Part shown: positions 16,619-25,221 of the stretch, piece after piece | Layout: every line of letters begins with the position of its first letter | Numbering within the stretch: position 1 is the stretch's first letter | Assembly (NCBI GenBank): GCA_015075075.1 | Contig: JABTVA010000013.1 | Span: 1-64,000, forward strand | Reading direction: 5' to 3' | From: Deltaproteobacteria bacterium | GTDB taxonomy: Bacteria > Desulfobacterota > GWC2-55-46 | DNA length: 64,000 bases | Made by a program: the position numbers and the translations under genes | Notes under the pieces: model-generated | Databases searched by the model: none | What the model saw: the letters and a program-made list of their open reading frames with translations, nothing else | Told to the model about the DNA's origin: nothing

Positions 16619-19042
16619 TCAGGCCCTTGCGTGCTTCCGGCCCGCGGGCCTGGCCTTTCTCGGCCCCGGCTTTTTTCCGCCGGGGAGCCTGTGCTTCCTG
16701 AATACGACCTTCAGCACGTCATCCATGTGCTTTACGAATATGAAGTTTATCTTCTTCCTTATGTCCTTGGGTATGTCCTCTATGTCTTTTTTATTCCGCT
16801 CGGGGATGATCACGTTATTTAACTTGGCCCTTAGCGCGGCAAGGCACTTCTCCTTTATGCCGCCGACCGGGAGCACCCGTCCCCGCAGCGTTATCTCTCC
16901 GGTCATGGCTATACCCTTGTCGAGCGGCGTCTGGGTGAGCGCCGATATGAGCGAGGCGGCCATGGTTATACCGGCCGAGGGCCCGTCCTTGGGTATCGCG
17001 CCCGAGGGCACATGGATGTGAATGTCGAGGTCCTTGTAGAAGTCCGGCGTGAGGTTAAAGAGGTCGGCCCTCGACCGGGCGTAGGAGAGGGCCGCGTGCG
17101 CGCTCTCTTTCATGACGTCCCCGAGGTGGCCGGTCAGCGTAAGCTGCCCCTTGCCGTTCATGATCGTCGACTCGATATGGAGTATCTCTCCTCCTACCGG
17201 CGTCCACGCAAGGCCGGTGGCAACGCCTATCTCCTCGGATTCGTGCTCGGTCTCGGGCAGGAACTTCGGGATGCCCAGGAACTCCTGCACGACCTTCGGC
17301 GAGACGGTCGTAAGGGTCGATTTGCCGGAGGCCACCTTTTTCGCGACCTTCCTGCAAAGCGACGCTATCTCGCGTTCGAGGTTCCGAAGCCCAGCCTCCC
17401 TCGTGTACTGGGATATTATCTTCTTTACGGCCTCGTCCTGAACGGTTATGAGCTTTTTATTCAGGCCGTGCTCCTTTATCTGGCGGGGCACGATGAATTT
17501 GCGCGCGATCTCGAGCTTCTCCTCCTCGGTGTAGCCCGGGAGGTTAAGTAGCTCCATCCTGTCGAGTAGCGGCTCGGGGATGGGGTCGGTCATGTTGGCC
17601 GTGGTTATGAACATCACCTTCGAGAGGTCGAAGGGGAGGTTCAGGTAATGGTCGCTGAATGCGTAGTTCTGCTCGGGGTCCAGCACTTCAAGCAGGGCCG
17701 AGGACGGGTCGCCCCTGAAGTCCATCCCTATCTTGTCTATCTCGTCCATCATGAAGACGGGGTTATTCGTGCCCGCCTGCTTTATGCCCTGTATTATGCG
17801 CCCCGGCAGCGCGCCGACATAGGTCCTCCTGTGGCCCCGTATCTCGGCCTCGTCCTTTATGCCGCCGAGCGAGATGCGGACGAAGTTCCTGCCCATTGCC
17901 CTTGCGATGGAGCGGCCGAGCGAGGTCTTCCCGACGCCCGGGGGACCTACGAAGCACAGTATCGGCCCCTTTGTCTTGGGCTGCAGTTTCCTTACGGCAA
18001 GGTACTCTAATATCCTCTCCTTGACCTTTTCGAGGTTGTAGTGGTCGGTATCGAGCACCTTCCTCGCTTTTTCGATATCGAGGGTGTCCTTGGTCTGCTT
18101 GGCCCACGGGAGGTCCACCAGCCATTCGAGATAGGTGCGGATGAGGGCGGCCTCGGCAGCGTCCGGGTGCATCATCTCGAGCCTGTCGAGCTGCTTGCCG
18201 GCCTCCTTCTCGACCTCCTGCGGCATCTTCGCCTTCTTTATCTTGTCCCTGAACTCCTCGAGCTCCTCGGAGGGCTCCTCTATGTCGCCGAGCTCGTTCT
18301 TTATGGCCCTCATCTGCTCGCGGAGGTAGTATTCCCGCTGGCTCTTGTCCATCTCCTCCTTGGCCTGGGACTGTATCTTGACCTGCATCTGGGCGACCTG
18401 GAGCTCCTTTACGAGGAACTCGTTCACCTTCTCGAGCCTCTTCACGGGGTCGAGCGTTTCGAGCACGGACTGGGCCTCTTCGATCTTGAGGCCGAGGTTC
18501 GCGGCAACGAGGTCGGCCATCCTGCCCGGGTCGGCGATGTTGTCGAGGACCATCATCACTTCCTGGAAGACGACCTTCCCGAGGGTGGCGAGCTTCTCAA
18601 GCTGCTCCCTCACTGTCCTCATGAGGGCCTCTACCTCGAGGGAGAGCTCGGTTTCGCGCTGCTCCTCCACCTTCTCGATCGAGGCGAGGTAGTTGGGCCT
18701 GGTCTGGGTGAAGCTGGAGATATTCCCCCTGCTGAGGCCCTGGACGAGTATCTTGACCCTGCCGTCCGGGAGCTTCAGCATCCGCATTATCATGCAGACG
18801 GTCCCGGCCCTGTAGAGGTCCTCGGGGTCGGGGTCCTCCTTGGATATGTCCTTCTGTGTCGCCGTGAAGACGAGCCGGTCCTTCGTGAGCGCCGCGTCTA
18901 CCGCGTTGATGGAGCGCTCCCGGCCCACGAAGAGAGGCACTATCATGAAAGGGAATATGACGACGTCCCTTACCGGCAGGAGCGGCAGCACGTCCGGTAT
19001 CTCGAGCTGCTGCTCCTCTTCTTCTCTTTTATCTTCTGGCAT
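16619..19042 (-). CDS. lon: ATP-dependent protease Lon
   Basis: AAA+ serine protease that degrades damaged and regulatory proteins in the cytoplasm. LON substrate-binding domain at about residues 15-210, helical region to about 320, Walker A GPPGVGKTS at about 367, Walker B FMMDEIDKIG, then the S16 protease domain with catalytic Ser in PKDGPSAG and Lys in GGIKEKCLAA. 807 residues, with a basic C-terminal tail (GGKKPGPRKARPAGRK). ATG 19042 has AAAAGGAGAG upstream. Repeat A copy 3 sits between it and hsp20, both stress-linked genes on the same strand. Confidence 0.98.
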   Translation of the reverse strand: MPEDKREEEEQQLEIPDVLPLLPVRDVVIFPFMIVPLFVGRERSINAVDAALTKDRLVFTATQKDISKEDPDPEDLYRAGTVCMIMRMLKLPDGRVKILVQGLSRGNISSFTQTRPNYLASIEKVEEQRETELSLEVEALMRTVREQLEKLATLGKVVFQEVMMVLDNIADPGRMADLVAANLGLKIEEAQSVLETLDPVKRLEKVNEFLVKELQVAQMQVKIQSQAKEEMDKSQREYYLREQMRAIKNELGDIEEPSEELEEFRDKIKKAKMPQEVEKEAGKQLDRLEMMHPDAAEAALIRTYLEWLVDLPWAKQTKDTLDIEKARKVLDTDHYNLEKVKERILEYLAVRKLQPKTKGPILCFVGPPGVGKTSLGRSIARAMGRNFVRISLGGIKDEAEIRGHRRTYVGALPGRIIQGIKQAGTNNPVFMMDEIDKIGMDFRGDPSSALLEVLDPEQNYAFSDHYLNLPFDLSKVMFITTANMTDPIPEPLLDRMELLNLPGYTEEEKLEIARKFIVPRQIKEHGLNKKLITVQDEAVKKIISQYTREAGLRNLEREIASLCRKVAKKVASGKSTLTTVSPKVVQEFLGIPKFLPETEHESEEIGVATGLAWTPVGGEILHIESTIMNGKGQLTLTGHLGDVMKESAHAALSYARSRADLFNLTPDFYKDLDIHIHVPSGAIPKDGPSAGITMAASLISALTQTPLDKGIAMTGEITLRGRVLPVGGIKEKCLAALRAKLNNVIIPERNKKDIEDIPKDIRKKINFIFVKHMDDVLKVVFRKHRLPGGKKPGPRKARPAGRKHARA

Positions 19043-19074
19043 TTAGTATGTACTCTCCTTTTAGGCAATCTCTT

Positions 19075-19222
19075 AAGGCAATCTCTAAAAATTGATCTTT
19101 TCCCCGGACTCTTCGTCATTGCCGTGAATAAAAATGCTCACATATTATCATATATGCTCCGCTTTTTATTCACGGCCCTCCTCGATTTCGGAAAAAATCT
19201 CTAATTTTTAGAGGTTGCCTTA
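19075..19222. repeat. Repeat family A, copy 3
   Basis: The left terminus AAGGCAATCTCTAAAAATTG is the near-inverse of the right terminus AATTTTTAGAGGTTGCCTTA. The right end contains the hsp20 stop codon (TAA on the minus strand at 19222-19220). A partial extra terminus TTTAGGCAATCTC lies just to the left at 19060-19072, as if two ends were stacked. Confidence 0.9.
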
Positions 19223-19669
19223 AATGGATTCCACCGGCACCTTTTTCGTGGAGTTCCTCTTGTCCTGGACCCTCGGGAGCGTTACAAGGAGTATGCCGTT
19301 CCTGTACACGGCCTTTGCCCTGGCCGTGTCCACCGGGTACGGGAGGTCTATCGACCGGAAGAGCCTGCCGAAGGACCTCTCCATGCAGACGTAGTTTATC
19401 TTGTCCTCCTCGAAGCACTCGAATTTCACGGATTTGATGATGAGCTTGTCCCTGGACATGGTCAGGTCTATGTCTTCCCTCCTCACGCCCGGGAGCTCGA
19501 CCTCGATTACGAGCTCGTCCTGTGTGGCGTACATGTCGAGGGCCGGCATGTGGGTTATGGGCTCGGGCTTGAAAAAGCTCTCGCCCTCGTCCAGGCAGTC
19601 GAAAAGGAAGCGGTTCAGGTGCTCTGTCTTTACTGGCGTCTTCGTCGGTTTTTTGGAGAATTTGGCCAT
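19220..19669 (-). CDS. Hsp20/alpha-crystallin small heat-shock protein
   Basis: ATP-independent holdase chaperone that binds unfolding proteins. The alpha-crystallin domain spans about residues 45-140 (DMYATQDELVIEVELPGVRREDI through YRNGILLVTLP), with a basic N-terminal arm of about 20 residues. The C-terminal I-x-I tail motif is not obvious. 149 residues, normal. It lies upstream of lon on the same strand, consistent with a proteostasis transcript. No heat-shock promoter was recognised upstream. Confidence 0.9.
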   Translation of the reverse strand: MAKFSKKPTKTPVKTEHLNRFLFDCLDEGESFFKPEPITHMPALDMYATQDELVIEVELPGVRREDIDLTMSRDKLIIKSVKFECFEEDKINYVCMERSFGRLFRSIDLPYPVDTARAKAVYRNGILLVTLPRVQDKRNSTKKVPVESI

Positions 19670-19732
19670 AAATAGCTCAAAGGTGCCCTGAAACCATGCC
19701 CCTTGATAAGGTGAAGACCCTTCTGGAGCGCG

Positions 19733-20593
19733 TCAGAGGTCGAGGCCCTTGAGGAACCTCCTCAAGTCGCCTTTCAGTTCAGGGCGCTTAAGGGCAAGTG
19801 AGATGTTAGCCTTCAAAAAGCCCAGCTTGTCGCCTGCGTCGTACCTTGTGCCCTCGAACTCCAGGGCGTATATGTCCTGGCTCCGGAGCAGAATCTTCAG
19901 GGCGTCCGTAAGCTGTATCTCGCCGCCCTTTCCGGGCTTCGTCTCATCGAGCGCCGGGAATATGCCGGGGGTCAGTATGTAGCGCCCGATTATAGCGAGG
20001 TTTGAGGGCGGGTTGGACTTCGGCTTCTCCACGAGGTCCAGCACCTTGTATATGCCCGGCGCAACCTTCTGCCCCTTTATCACCCCGTACATATGGGCCT
20101 GGCTCTTCGGCACTTTCTGCACGGCAAGGACCGAGGTGCCGAACTTACGGTTTACCTCGATCATCTGCTTCATCACGGGGACCTTAGAATCAATTATATC
20201 GTCCCCGAGGAATACGGCAAACGGCTCGTTATTGATGAGGTTCACGGTTATGCTTATGGCGTGGCCGAGGCCGAGGGGCTTTTTCTGGCGCGTATAGGCG
20301 AAATGGACGAGGCCCGAAACGTTCTCTATCATACGGAGGAGCTCGTTTTTCCCCCTCTCCTGGAGGAGCTTTTCGAGCTCGAAGGAGGTGTCGAAGTGGT
20401 CCTCGATCGCGGTCTTCCCCATGCCCGTTACGATGACTATCTCGGAGAGCCCCGAGGCCTTGGCCTCCTCGACGCCGTACTGGATGAGCGGCTTATCCAC
20501 AAGGGGGAGCATCTCCTTGGGGATGGCCTTTGTCGCCGGAAGGAACCTGGTGCCGAAACCGGCAGCAGGGAAAACCGCTTTCTTAAGCCTCAT
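19733..20593 (-). CDS. galU: UTP-glucose-1-phosphate uridylyltransferase
   Basis: Makes UDP-glucose from UTP and glucose-1-phosphate for envelope polysaccharide and trehalose synthesis. Nucleotidyltransferase signature AVFPAAGFGTRFLPATKAIPK at the N-terminus, VDKPLIQYGVEEA next, FAVFLGDDI in the middle. The true start is ATG 20593 (MRLKKAVFPA), which has GGATGGGAT upstream; the open frame runs 31 codons further but those are not family-like. 286 residues, normal. The product links to otsA/otsB at the right end of the window. Confidence 0.95.
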   Translation of the reverse strand: MRLKKAVFPAAGFGTRFLPATKAIPKEMLPLVDKPLIQYGVEEAKASGLSEIVIVTGMGKTAIEDHFDTSFELEKLLQERGKNELLRMIENVSGLVHFAYTRQKKPLGLGHAISITVNLINNEPFAVFLGDDIIDSKVPVMKQMIEVNRKFGTSVLAVQKVPKSQAHMYGVIKGQKVAPGIYKVLDLVEKPKSNPPSNLAIIGRYILTPGIFPALDETKPGKGGEIQLTDALKILLRSQDIYALEFEGTRYDAGDKLGFLKANISLALKRPELKGDLRRFLKGLDL

Positions 20594-20690
20594 ATCCCAT
20601 CCTGTGGACGCCCGTCCGGGGTGCATTGCCCGGGCCGTACGGTAATTTTTGCGTAAAATTTTTAAGGAAGGTCTGATTAATCCCATTTTT

Positions 20691-20867
20691 TGTCATTCTG
20701 AGGGAGCGTAAGCGACCGACAATTTTGCAGGACAGCAAAAATTGAATGCCGAGCTTCTCTTGGCGAGGCAGCCGGAAGGGTCGAGCCCCAGGACGGGGCG
20801 AGATAAGAATCTCGTAGCTTGCTGAATTTCCCTAAATACGAGATTCTTCGCTTCGCTCAGAATGACA
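20691..20867. repeat. Repeat family E, copy 1
   Basis: Begins TGTCATTCTGAGGGAGCG and ends CGCTTCGCTCAGAATGACA, an inverted repeat framing AGATTCTT-type arms. An inverted partial copy is at 43137-43259 and a fragment at 23213-23242. This TCATTCTGAG...AGAATCT pattern is, from general experience, a very widespread dispersed repeat in environmental bacteria. The rest of the 400-base galU-pcrA gap (20594-21000) shows nothing further. Confidence 0.85.
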
Positions 20868-21000
20868 AACGTTGCGAATTAACAGACTTTCATTAAGTCA
20901 GAAAAATTATAGCGCGATCCAGGGACAGCTGTGACAGGAGCCAGGTTTGCCATTGAGGGATGATAATAAGTTTTTCCTTATAAGTCAAGGGGTCGGGTCG

Positions 21001-23187
21001 TCAGGAAAGCGGGGTAAGCCCGGCGTACTTTACCGCGAGCTTTTTAACGCCCGAGGAGCTGAAGTTTACGGTCACCTTCACGTCTTGGCCGGTGCCGCTC
21101 CGCTCCCTTATGATGCCCACCCCGAAGCTCGGGTGCGAAACCTTCATGCCCACCCTCCAGGGCAGGGCCTCTCCCCCGGCGTCCCCGCCAAGCCCTGAGG
21201 GGAAGTCCTCCGGAGAATAGTATATCTCATTCGGGGCCGTGTAGACCGGCTTCCGTTCACGGGCCTCGCCTCCAAGAAACCTGATGCGGCCAGGGCATAT
21301 CTCGTCGAGGAACCTCGAACGGGTCTGGTATCTCGTCTCCCCGTAAAGGGACCTTGAAGCAGAGGAGAAGAGGTAGAGCTCCTCCTTGGCCCTGGTCATG
21401 CCCACGTAGCAGAGCCTTCTCTCCTCTTCCAGCCCCTCGGGGTCGTCTATGCTCCGGGAGTGCGGGAATATCCCCTCCTCCATGCCGGCGAGGAAGACGA
21501 GCCTGAACTCAAGCCCCTTTGCCGAATGCAGGGTCATGAGGGTCAGTTTGTCGGATTTTTCCTCGTAGGAGTCTATGTCGCTTATGAGGGCGACCTGGTC
21601 GAGGAAGTCAGGGAGCGTCGCCCCCGGGTTCACGGCCTCGAAGTCTTTTATGGCGGAGATGAGCTCGAATATGTTCTCAAGCCTTTCCGAGGCCTCGTCC
21701 GTCCCCTCGTCCTGCCACATGGCCATGTAGCCCGAGTCCTCGAGGAGCCGTAACGTAAGCTCGTTCAGCGGGAGCTTCCCGAGGCCGGAACTGAAGGCGT
21801 TGCAGGCGTCGAGGAACTGGCGCAGCCTGGTCTTGCCGAGGATGCCCCTTCCGAGGGCCTCCCTCGCGGCTTCGAGGAGCGGCACCCCGAGCTCGTCGGC
21901 TATGGATATGATCCTGTCGAGCGTTGCCTTGCCCACGCCCCGGGCAGGCCTGTTTATGATGCGCTGGAGGCTTATGGAATCGCCGGGGTTGGCTATCACC
22001 CGTATGTACGCGAGCGCGTCCCGTATCTCCATCCTGTCGTAGAACCTTGTCCCGCCGACGATGGTGTAGGGGATGCCCTCCCTTATAAAGAGCTCCTCAA
22101 ATACCCTGGACTGGGCGTTCGTCCGGTAGAAGACCGCCGCGTCCCTGTAGGATATGGCGCGGTCCTCGCTCATCCTGGATTTCAAGCGCGAGAGCACCCT
22201 CCGGGCCTCGTCGTACTCGTCTTTCGCCTCCTCGTGGACGAGCGGGTGGCCTTCGCGGTTCTCGGTCCACAGGGTCTTCTCCATCCTCCGCTGGTTCCGC
22301 TCTATTACGGAATTGGCGGCAGAGAGTATGTTGGCGGTCGAGCGGTAGTTCTGCTCAAGCCTGAGGATGGTTGAATCCGGGTAGTCCTTCTCGAAATCCA
22401 GTATGTTCGATATGTCCGCCCCGCGCCAGCCGTATATGGACTGGTCAGGGTCGCCCACTGCAAGGAGGTTCCGCGAGCCGGAGGCAAGGAGGCCCGTGAG
22501 CGTGTACTGGGCCCGGTTCGTGTCCTGGTATTCGTCAACGAGGATATAGCGGAAGCGTTCCATGTATTTATTCAGAACCTGCTCGTTCTGCCGGAAGAGG
22601 CTGATGGGCTCGCATATGAGGTCGCCGAAATCCAGGCAGCCCATCCCGCGGAGCTTCTTCTGGTATCTGGCGTAGACCCTGGCAATCCTCTCGGAGAAAA
22701 AGTCGTTCACCTGCGAGGCGTACTCCGTTGGCCCTATGTTTTCGTTCTTTGCCTGGTTTATGCGGGCAAGGACGGATTTGGGCGGCATGACCTTTTCGTT
22801 AAGGTCAAGCTCCTTCAAGACCTCTTTAATGAGGGCCAGCTGGTCGTCATCGTTATAGACGGTGAGTTCGGAGGCGAGCCCGGCGGCCCTGCTTTCCCGG
22901 CGAAGAAGGCGCAGGCCCAGCGAATGGAACGTGCCGAGCCATACGGAACGGGCGCTTCCGCCTATCGTCCTCTCAAGACGCTCGCGCATCTCTCCGGCGG
23001 CCTTGTTCGTGAAGGTCACGGCGAGGATGTTCTCAGGGGAGACATTCATCCTGGCGATGAGAAAGGCTATTCTGGAGGTAAGGACGCGCGTTTTGCCGCT
23101 CCCTGCCCCGGCGAGAATGAGGAGCGGCCCGTTGCCGAATGTCACGGCCTCAAGCTGGGTGGGGTTCAAGGATTTTAAAAAGGGCAT
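21001..23187 (-). CDS. pcrA: UvrD/PcrA-type superfamily 1 DNA helicase
   Basis: 3'-5' helicase acting in nucleotide-excision repair, replication restart and removal of recombinase filaments. Motif Q and Walker A (LNPTQLEAV, GAGSGKTRVL) at residues 8-35, Walker B VDEYQDTN near 222, QNYRS near 282, then TLMTLHSAKGLEF near 553 and the CYVGMTRAKEEL motif near 603. The C-terminal tail (GMKVSHPSFGVGIIRE, Tudor-like) is typical of PcrA and contacts RNA polymerase. 728 residues, normal. It could be called uvrD instead; the tail favours PcrA. Confidence 0.93.
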   Translation of the reverse strand: MPFLKSLNPTQLEAVTFGNGPLLILAGAGSGKTRVLTSRIAFLIARMNVSPENILAVTFTNKAAGEMRERLERTIGGSARSVWLGTFHSLGLRLLRRESRAAGLASELTVYNDDDQLALIKEVLKELDLNEKVMPPKSVLARINQAKNENIGPTEYASQVNDFFSERIARVYARYQKKLRGMGCLDFGDLICEPISLFRQNEQVLNKYMERFRYILVDEYQDTNRAQYTLTGLLASGSRNLLAVGDPDQSIYGWRGADISNILDFEKDYPDSTILRLEQNYRSTANILSAANSVIERNQRRMEKTLWTENREGHPLVHEEAKDEYDEARRVLSRLKSRMSEDRAISYRDAAVFYRTNAQSRVFEELFIREGIPYTIVGGTRFYDRMEIRDALAYIRVIANPGDSISLQRIINRPARGVGKATLDRIISIADELGVPLLEAAREALGRGILGKTRLRQFLDACNAFSSGLGKLPLNELTLRLLEDSGYMAMWQDEGTDEASERLENIFELISAIKDFEAVNPGATLPDFLDQVALISDIDSYEEKSDKLTLMTLHSAKGLEFRLVFLAGMEEGIFPHSRSIDDPEGLEEERRLCYVGMTRAKEELYLFSSASRSLYGETRYQTRSRFLDEICPGRIRFLGGEARERKPVYTAPNEIYYSPEDFPSGLGGDAGGEALPWRVGMKVSHPSFGVGIIRERSGTGQDVKVTVNFSSSGVKKLAVKYAGLTPLS

Positions 23188-23212
23188 AAGGGGCTAAGGA
23201 TTTAGTGTTTTC

Positions 23213-23242
23213 CGTCATTCTGAGCGAAGCGAAGAATCTTCA
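23213..23242. repeat. Repeat family E, short fragment
   Basis: CGTCATTCTGAGCGAAGCG followed by AAGAATCTTC matches the end of repeat E. It lies between pcrA and the restriction gene, at the edge of the AT-rich restriction-modification island. Confidence 0.7.
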
Positions 23243-23361
23243 GGGTTGCGCCAGGCTACGATATCATTGTTATTTCAAATTAACACAAAGGCGAAGGGAG
23301 GGCAATGGGAGAAAGGACGTTTTTGCGTGCTATAAGAAAGGTATAAAGAGGTTCCGATGAG

Positions 23362-24090
23362 CTATCCCCTTTTTTTCGCATAAGCAATAGCCTTTCCCAT
23401 TAAAGAAGTTGCAAAATTTCTGAAACTCAGCTCCGGAGTAGGTTCTGAATATTTGCCTTTCAACCCGCCCTCTTTATTAGCCATCATGAAACAGGTGGCG
23501 TCATAGAGCCGCTCCCGGACAAGCCGTTCGCAAAACAATTGATACCGCTTTGCATAGGAAGCGTGGCGGAATTCCTCGAATGCCTTGAAATGGGGTTCAT
23601 TTACTGAAACGGGGGATGTTGACCTGGGTTCTTCTTCCAACAGCATGAAATACCCAAGCCAGGGAGCAAGTGATAGATTGAATGCTCCTTTTTCATAAGC
23701 CTTCCAAATATCAGTGGCGCTGCCGAGGGCCTCTTCTATTCTGTTATTGAAGTTATTTCCATACGAGGGGCCAGCTTGGGATTTGAATTCGATGGAGGCG
23801 AGGAGGTGACCATCTGCGACTACAACAAGGTCCCATTGCTTTGTCGGGCGGAAATAGCCTGGAAGAACAGTCTGATCCTTATGTATGGTGGCATCTGGAA
23901 GGCCGCTTTCTATTAGCAGGTCCTTCATGAGATTTATAAAACCGTCAATCTGGGCCCCACCCGTGACCGCACCCCTGTTGCCGTAGTCGCGGACACCTGT
24001 CAGAGAGCCCTGCTTATCTTTTTGCTTTGTCCTGGTCTTCCAATAGTGCCTGACGGCAGCACTGACTTTTTTTTCGATGATGTCGATCAT
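23362..24090 (-). CDS. Type II restriction endonuclease, PaeR7I/XhoI family
   Basis: Expected to cut CTCGAG, the target of XhoI and PaeR7I, as defence against foreign DNA. The family signature is visible: NRGAVTGGAQIDGF near residue 38, FRPTKQWDLVVV near 81, ASIEFKSQAGPSYGNNFNNR near 98, PWLGYFMLLE near 144. The D-x(n)-E-x-K catalytic core is Asp in QWDL plus Glu/Lys in IEFKS. 242 residues, normal. Its ATG overlaps the methyltransferase stop (TGATG), so the two are coupled. Composition is AT-richer than the flanking genes, pointing to transfer. Specificity is inferred from the family only. Confidence 0.88.
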   Translation of the reverse strand: MIDIIEKKVSAAVRHYWKTRTKQKDKQGSLTGVRDYGNRGAVTGGAQIDGFINLMKDLLIESGLPDATIHKDQTVLPGYFRPTKQWDLVVVADGHLLASIEFKSQAGPSYGNNFNNRIEEALGSATDIWKAYEKGAFNLSLAPWLGYFMLLEEEPRSTSPVSVNEPHFKAFEEFRHASYAKRYQLFCERLVRERLYDATCFMMANKEGGLKGKYSEPTPELSFRNFATSLMGKAIAYAKKRG

Positions 24091-25103
24091 CAGACTTCCT
24101 TGGCAAACTGATATAGCGCCGTTTTACTGAAAAGCCCTTCGGTTTCCATTGAGAACCGATGGCTTGCCATATTGAAGTAATGCGGGTCTATCTCGACACC
24201 TATGCTATTCCTGCCCCACTTGGCCGCCGCGATATTAGTGGTGCCGGTGCCCATGAAAGGGTCGAGAACAGTATCTCCGACGAAGCTGAACATCCTTATA
24301 AGCCTCTCGGCCAGCTCAAGCGGGTATGGCGCAGGATGATTCTTTGTTGAAGCGCCTGTCAGCCCGGTCCATATCTGCTGGAAGAACTGCCTGTACCTGT
24401 CCTCCGGGATTATGCTTAATATGCGTGCGGCATTTGTAGGCTTCCGGTAGCCGCCCGGCTTACGCTCCATAAGAATGAACTCTATATCGTTCTTGATTAC
24501 GGCATTCGGCTCATACGGCTTTCCGAGAAAACCGCCAGCACCCTCGACCTCGTATCTGGCATTTGCAATTTTATGCCAAATGATTGTAGAGAGGTTCTGA
24601 AATCCGATATTTCGGCAATGCTCCTGGATAGAGGCGTGGAGTGGCACAACGGTATGACCGCCGCTATTCTTGCGCCTCGACAGGCAGACATCCCCGACAA
24701 CGCATATAAGTCGGCCTCCGGGAACAAGGGCGTCATAACATCGCTGCCATATCTTATCGAGCTCCTTGAGAAACTCCTCATAGTCCTGTATAAACCCCAT
24801 TTGCCCTTCAGACTGCCTGTATTCCTTAAGAATCCAGTAGGGGGGAGAAGTCAGGACAAGGTGTACGCTCCCGGGCTCGAGAAAGTCGATTTTCCTGGCA
24901 TCCGTATTATGGAAGTTGTGGCAGGTCGGCAGCTTCTGAATGGCATGCTCGATTTCGGCTGTAAGTTTGCGGTCTTTTGCGATTCTGGGTATTTCCGTCT
25001 GCGGAGTCTTTGAAATATCGATGGTCTTTGGGAGAAAAGAGGCCAAGTCAAAGGCTTCTTTTTCGTGGTCTGGCGAGTTTAAATGAATAGACTCCTTAAT
25101 CAC
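24090..25103 (-). CDS. DNA methyltransferase, beta-class (TSPPYW type)
   Basis: Modification partner of the restriction enzyme. Catalytic motif IV TSPPYW (near residue 87) precedes motif I DPFMGTGTTNIAA (near 285), the order of beta-class N6-adenine or N4-cytosine methylases; the S-P-P-Y form is common in N4-cytosine enzymes. To my knowledge the classical M.PaeR7I/M.XhoI are N6-adenine enzymes of another class, so this pairing may be non-standard. Start is GTG 25103 with GGAGG 5-9 bases upstream. An N-terminal segment of about 60 residues precedes the core. CTCGAG occurs inside this gene (24876) and elsewhere in the window, so a working methylase would be needed. Confidence 0.85.
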   Translation of the reverse strand: MIKESIHLNSPDHEKEAFDLASFLPKTIDISKTPQTEIPRIAKDRKLTAEIEHAIQKLPTCHNFHNTDARKIDFLEPGSVHLVLTSPPYWILKEYRQSEGQMGFIQDYEEFLKELDKIWQRCYDALVPGGRLICVVGDVCLSRRKNSGGHTVVPLHASIQEHCRNIGFQNLSTIIWHKIANARYEVEGAGGFLGKPYEPNAVIKNDIEFILMERKPGGYRKPTNAARILSIIPEDRYRQFFQQIWTGLTGASTKNHPAPYPLELAERLIRMFSFVGDTVLDPFMGTGTTNIAAAKWGRNSIGVEIDPHYFNMASHRFSMETEGLFSKTALYQFAKEV

Positions 25104-25221
25104 ATTGCCTCCGGTTTTGAAATTTATCTCATCGAGAAATAATTGGCAAGGTATTTATGGTCTCATTCTCTGCCACCCTTCCCTTGAAAACCCTTCGTTT
25201 TTCTGTTAAGTTCAATCAATC

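Noticed and set aside
18041..19204. 387-codon open frame opposite lon
   Set aside because: Leu/Glu/His-rich composition is a by-product of the high-GC codon pattern of lon on the other strand; no domain, no start signal.
20594..20686. N-terminal extension of GalU
   Set aside because: Residues before MRLKKAVFPA are not family-like, and the inner ATG has a ribosome site.
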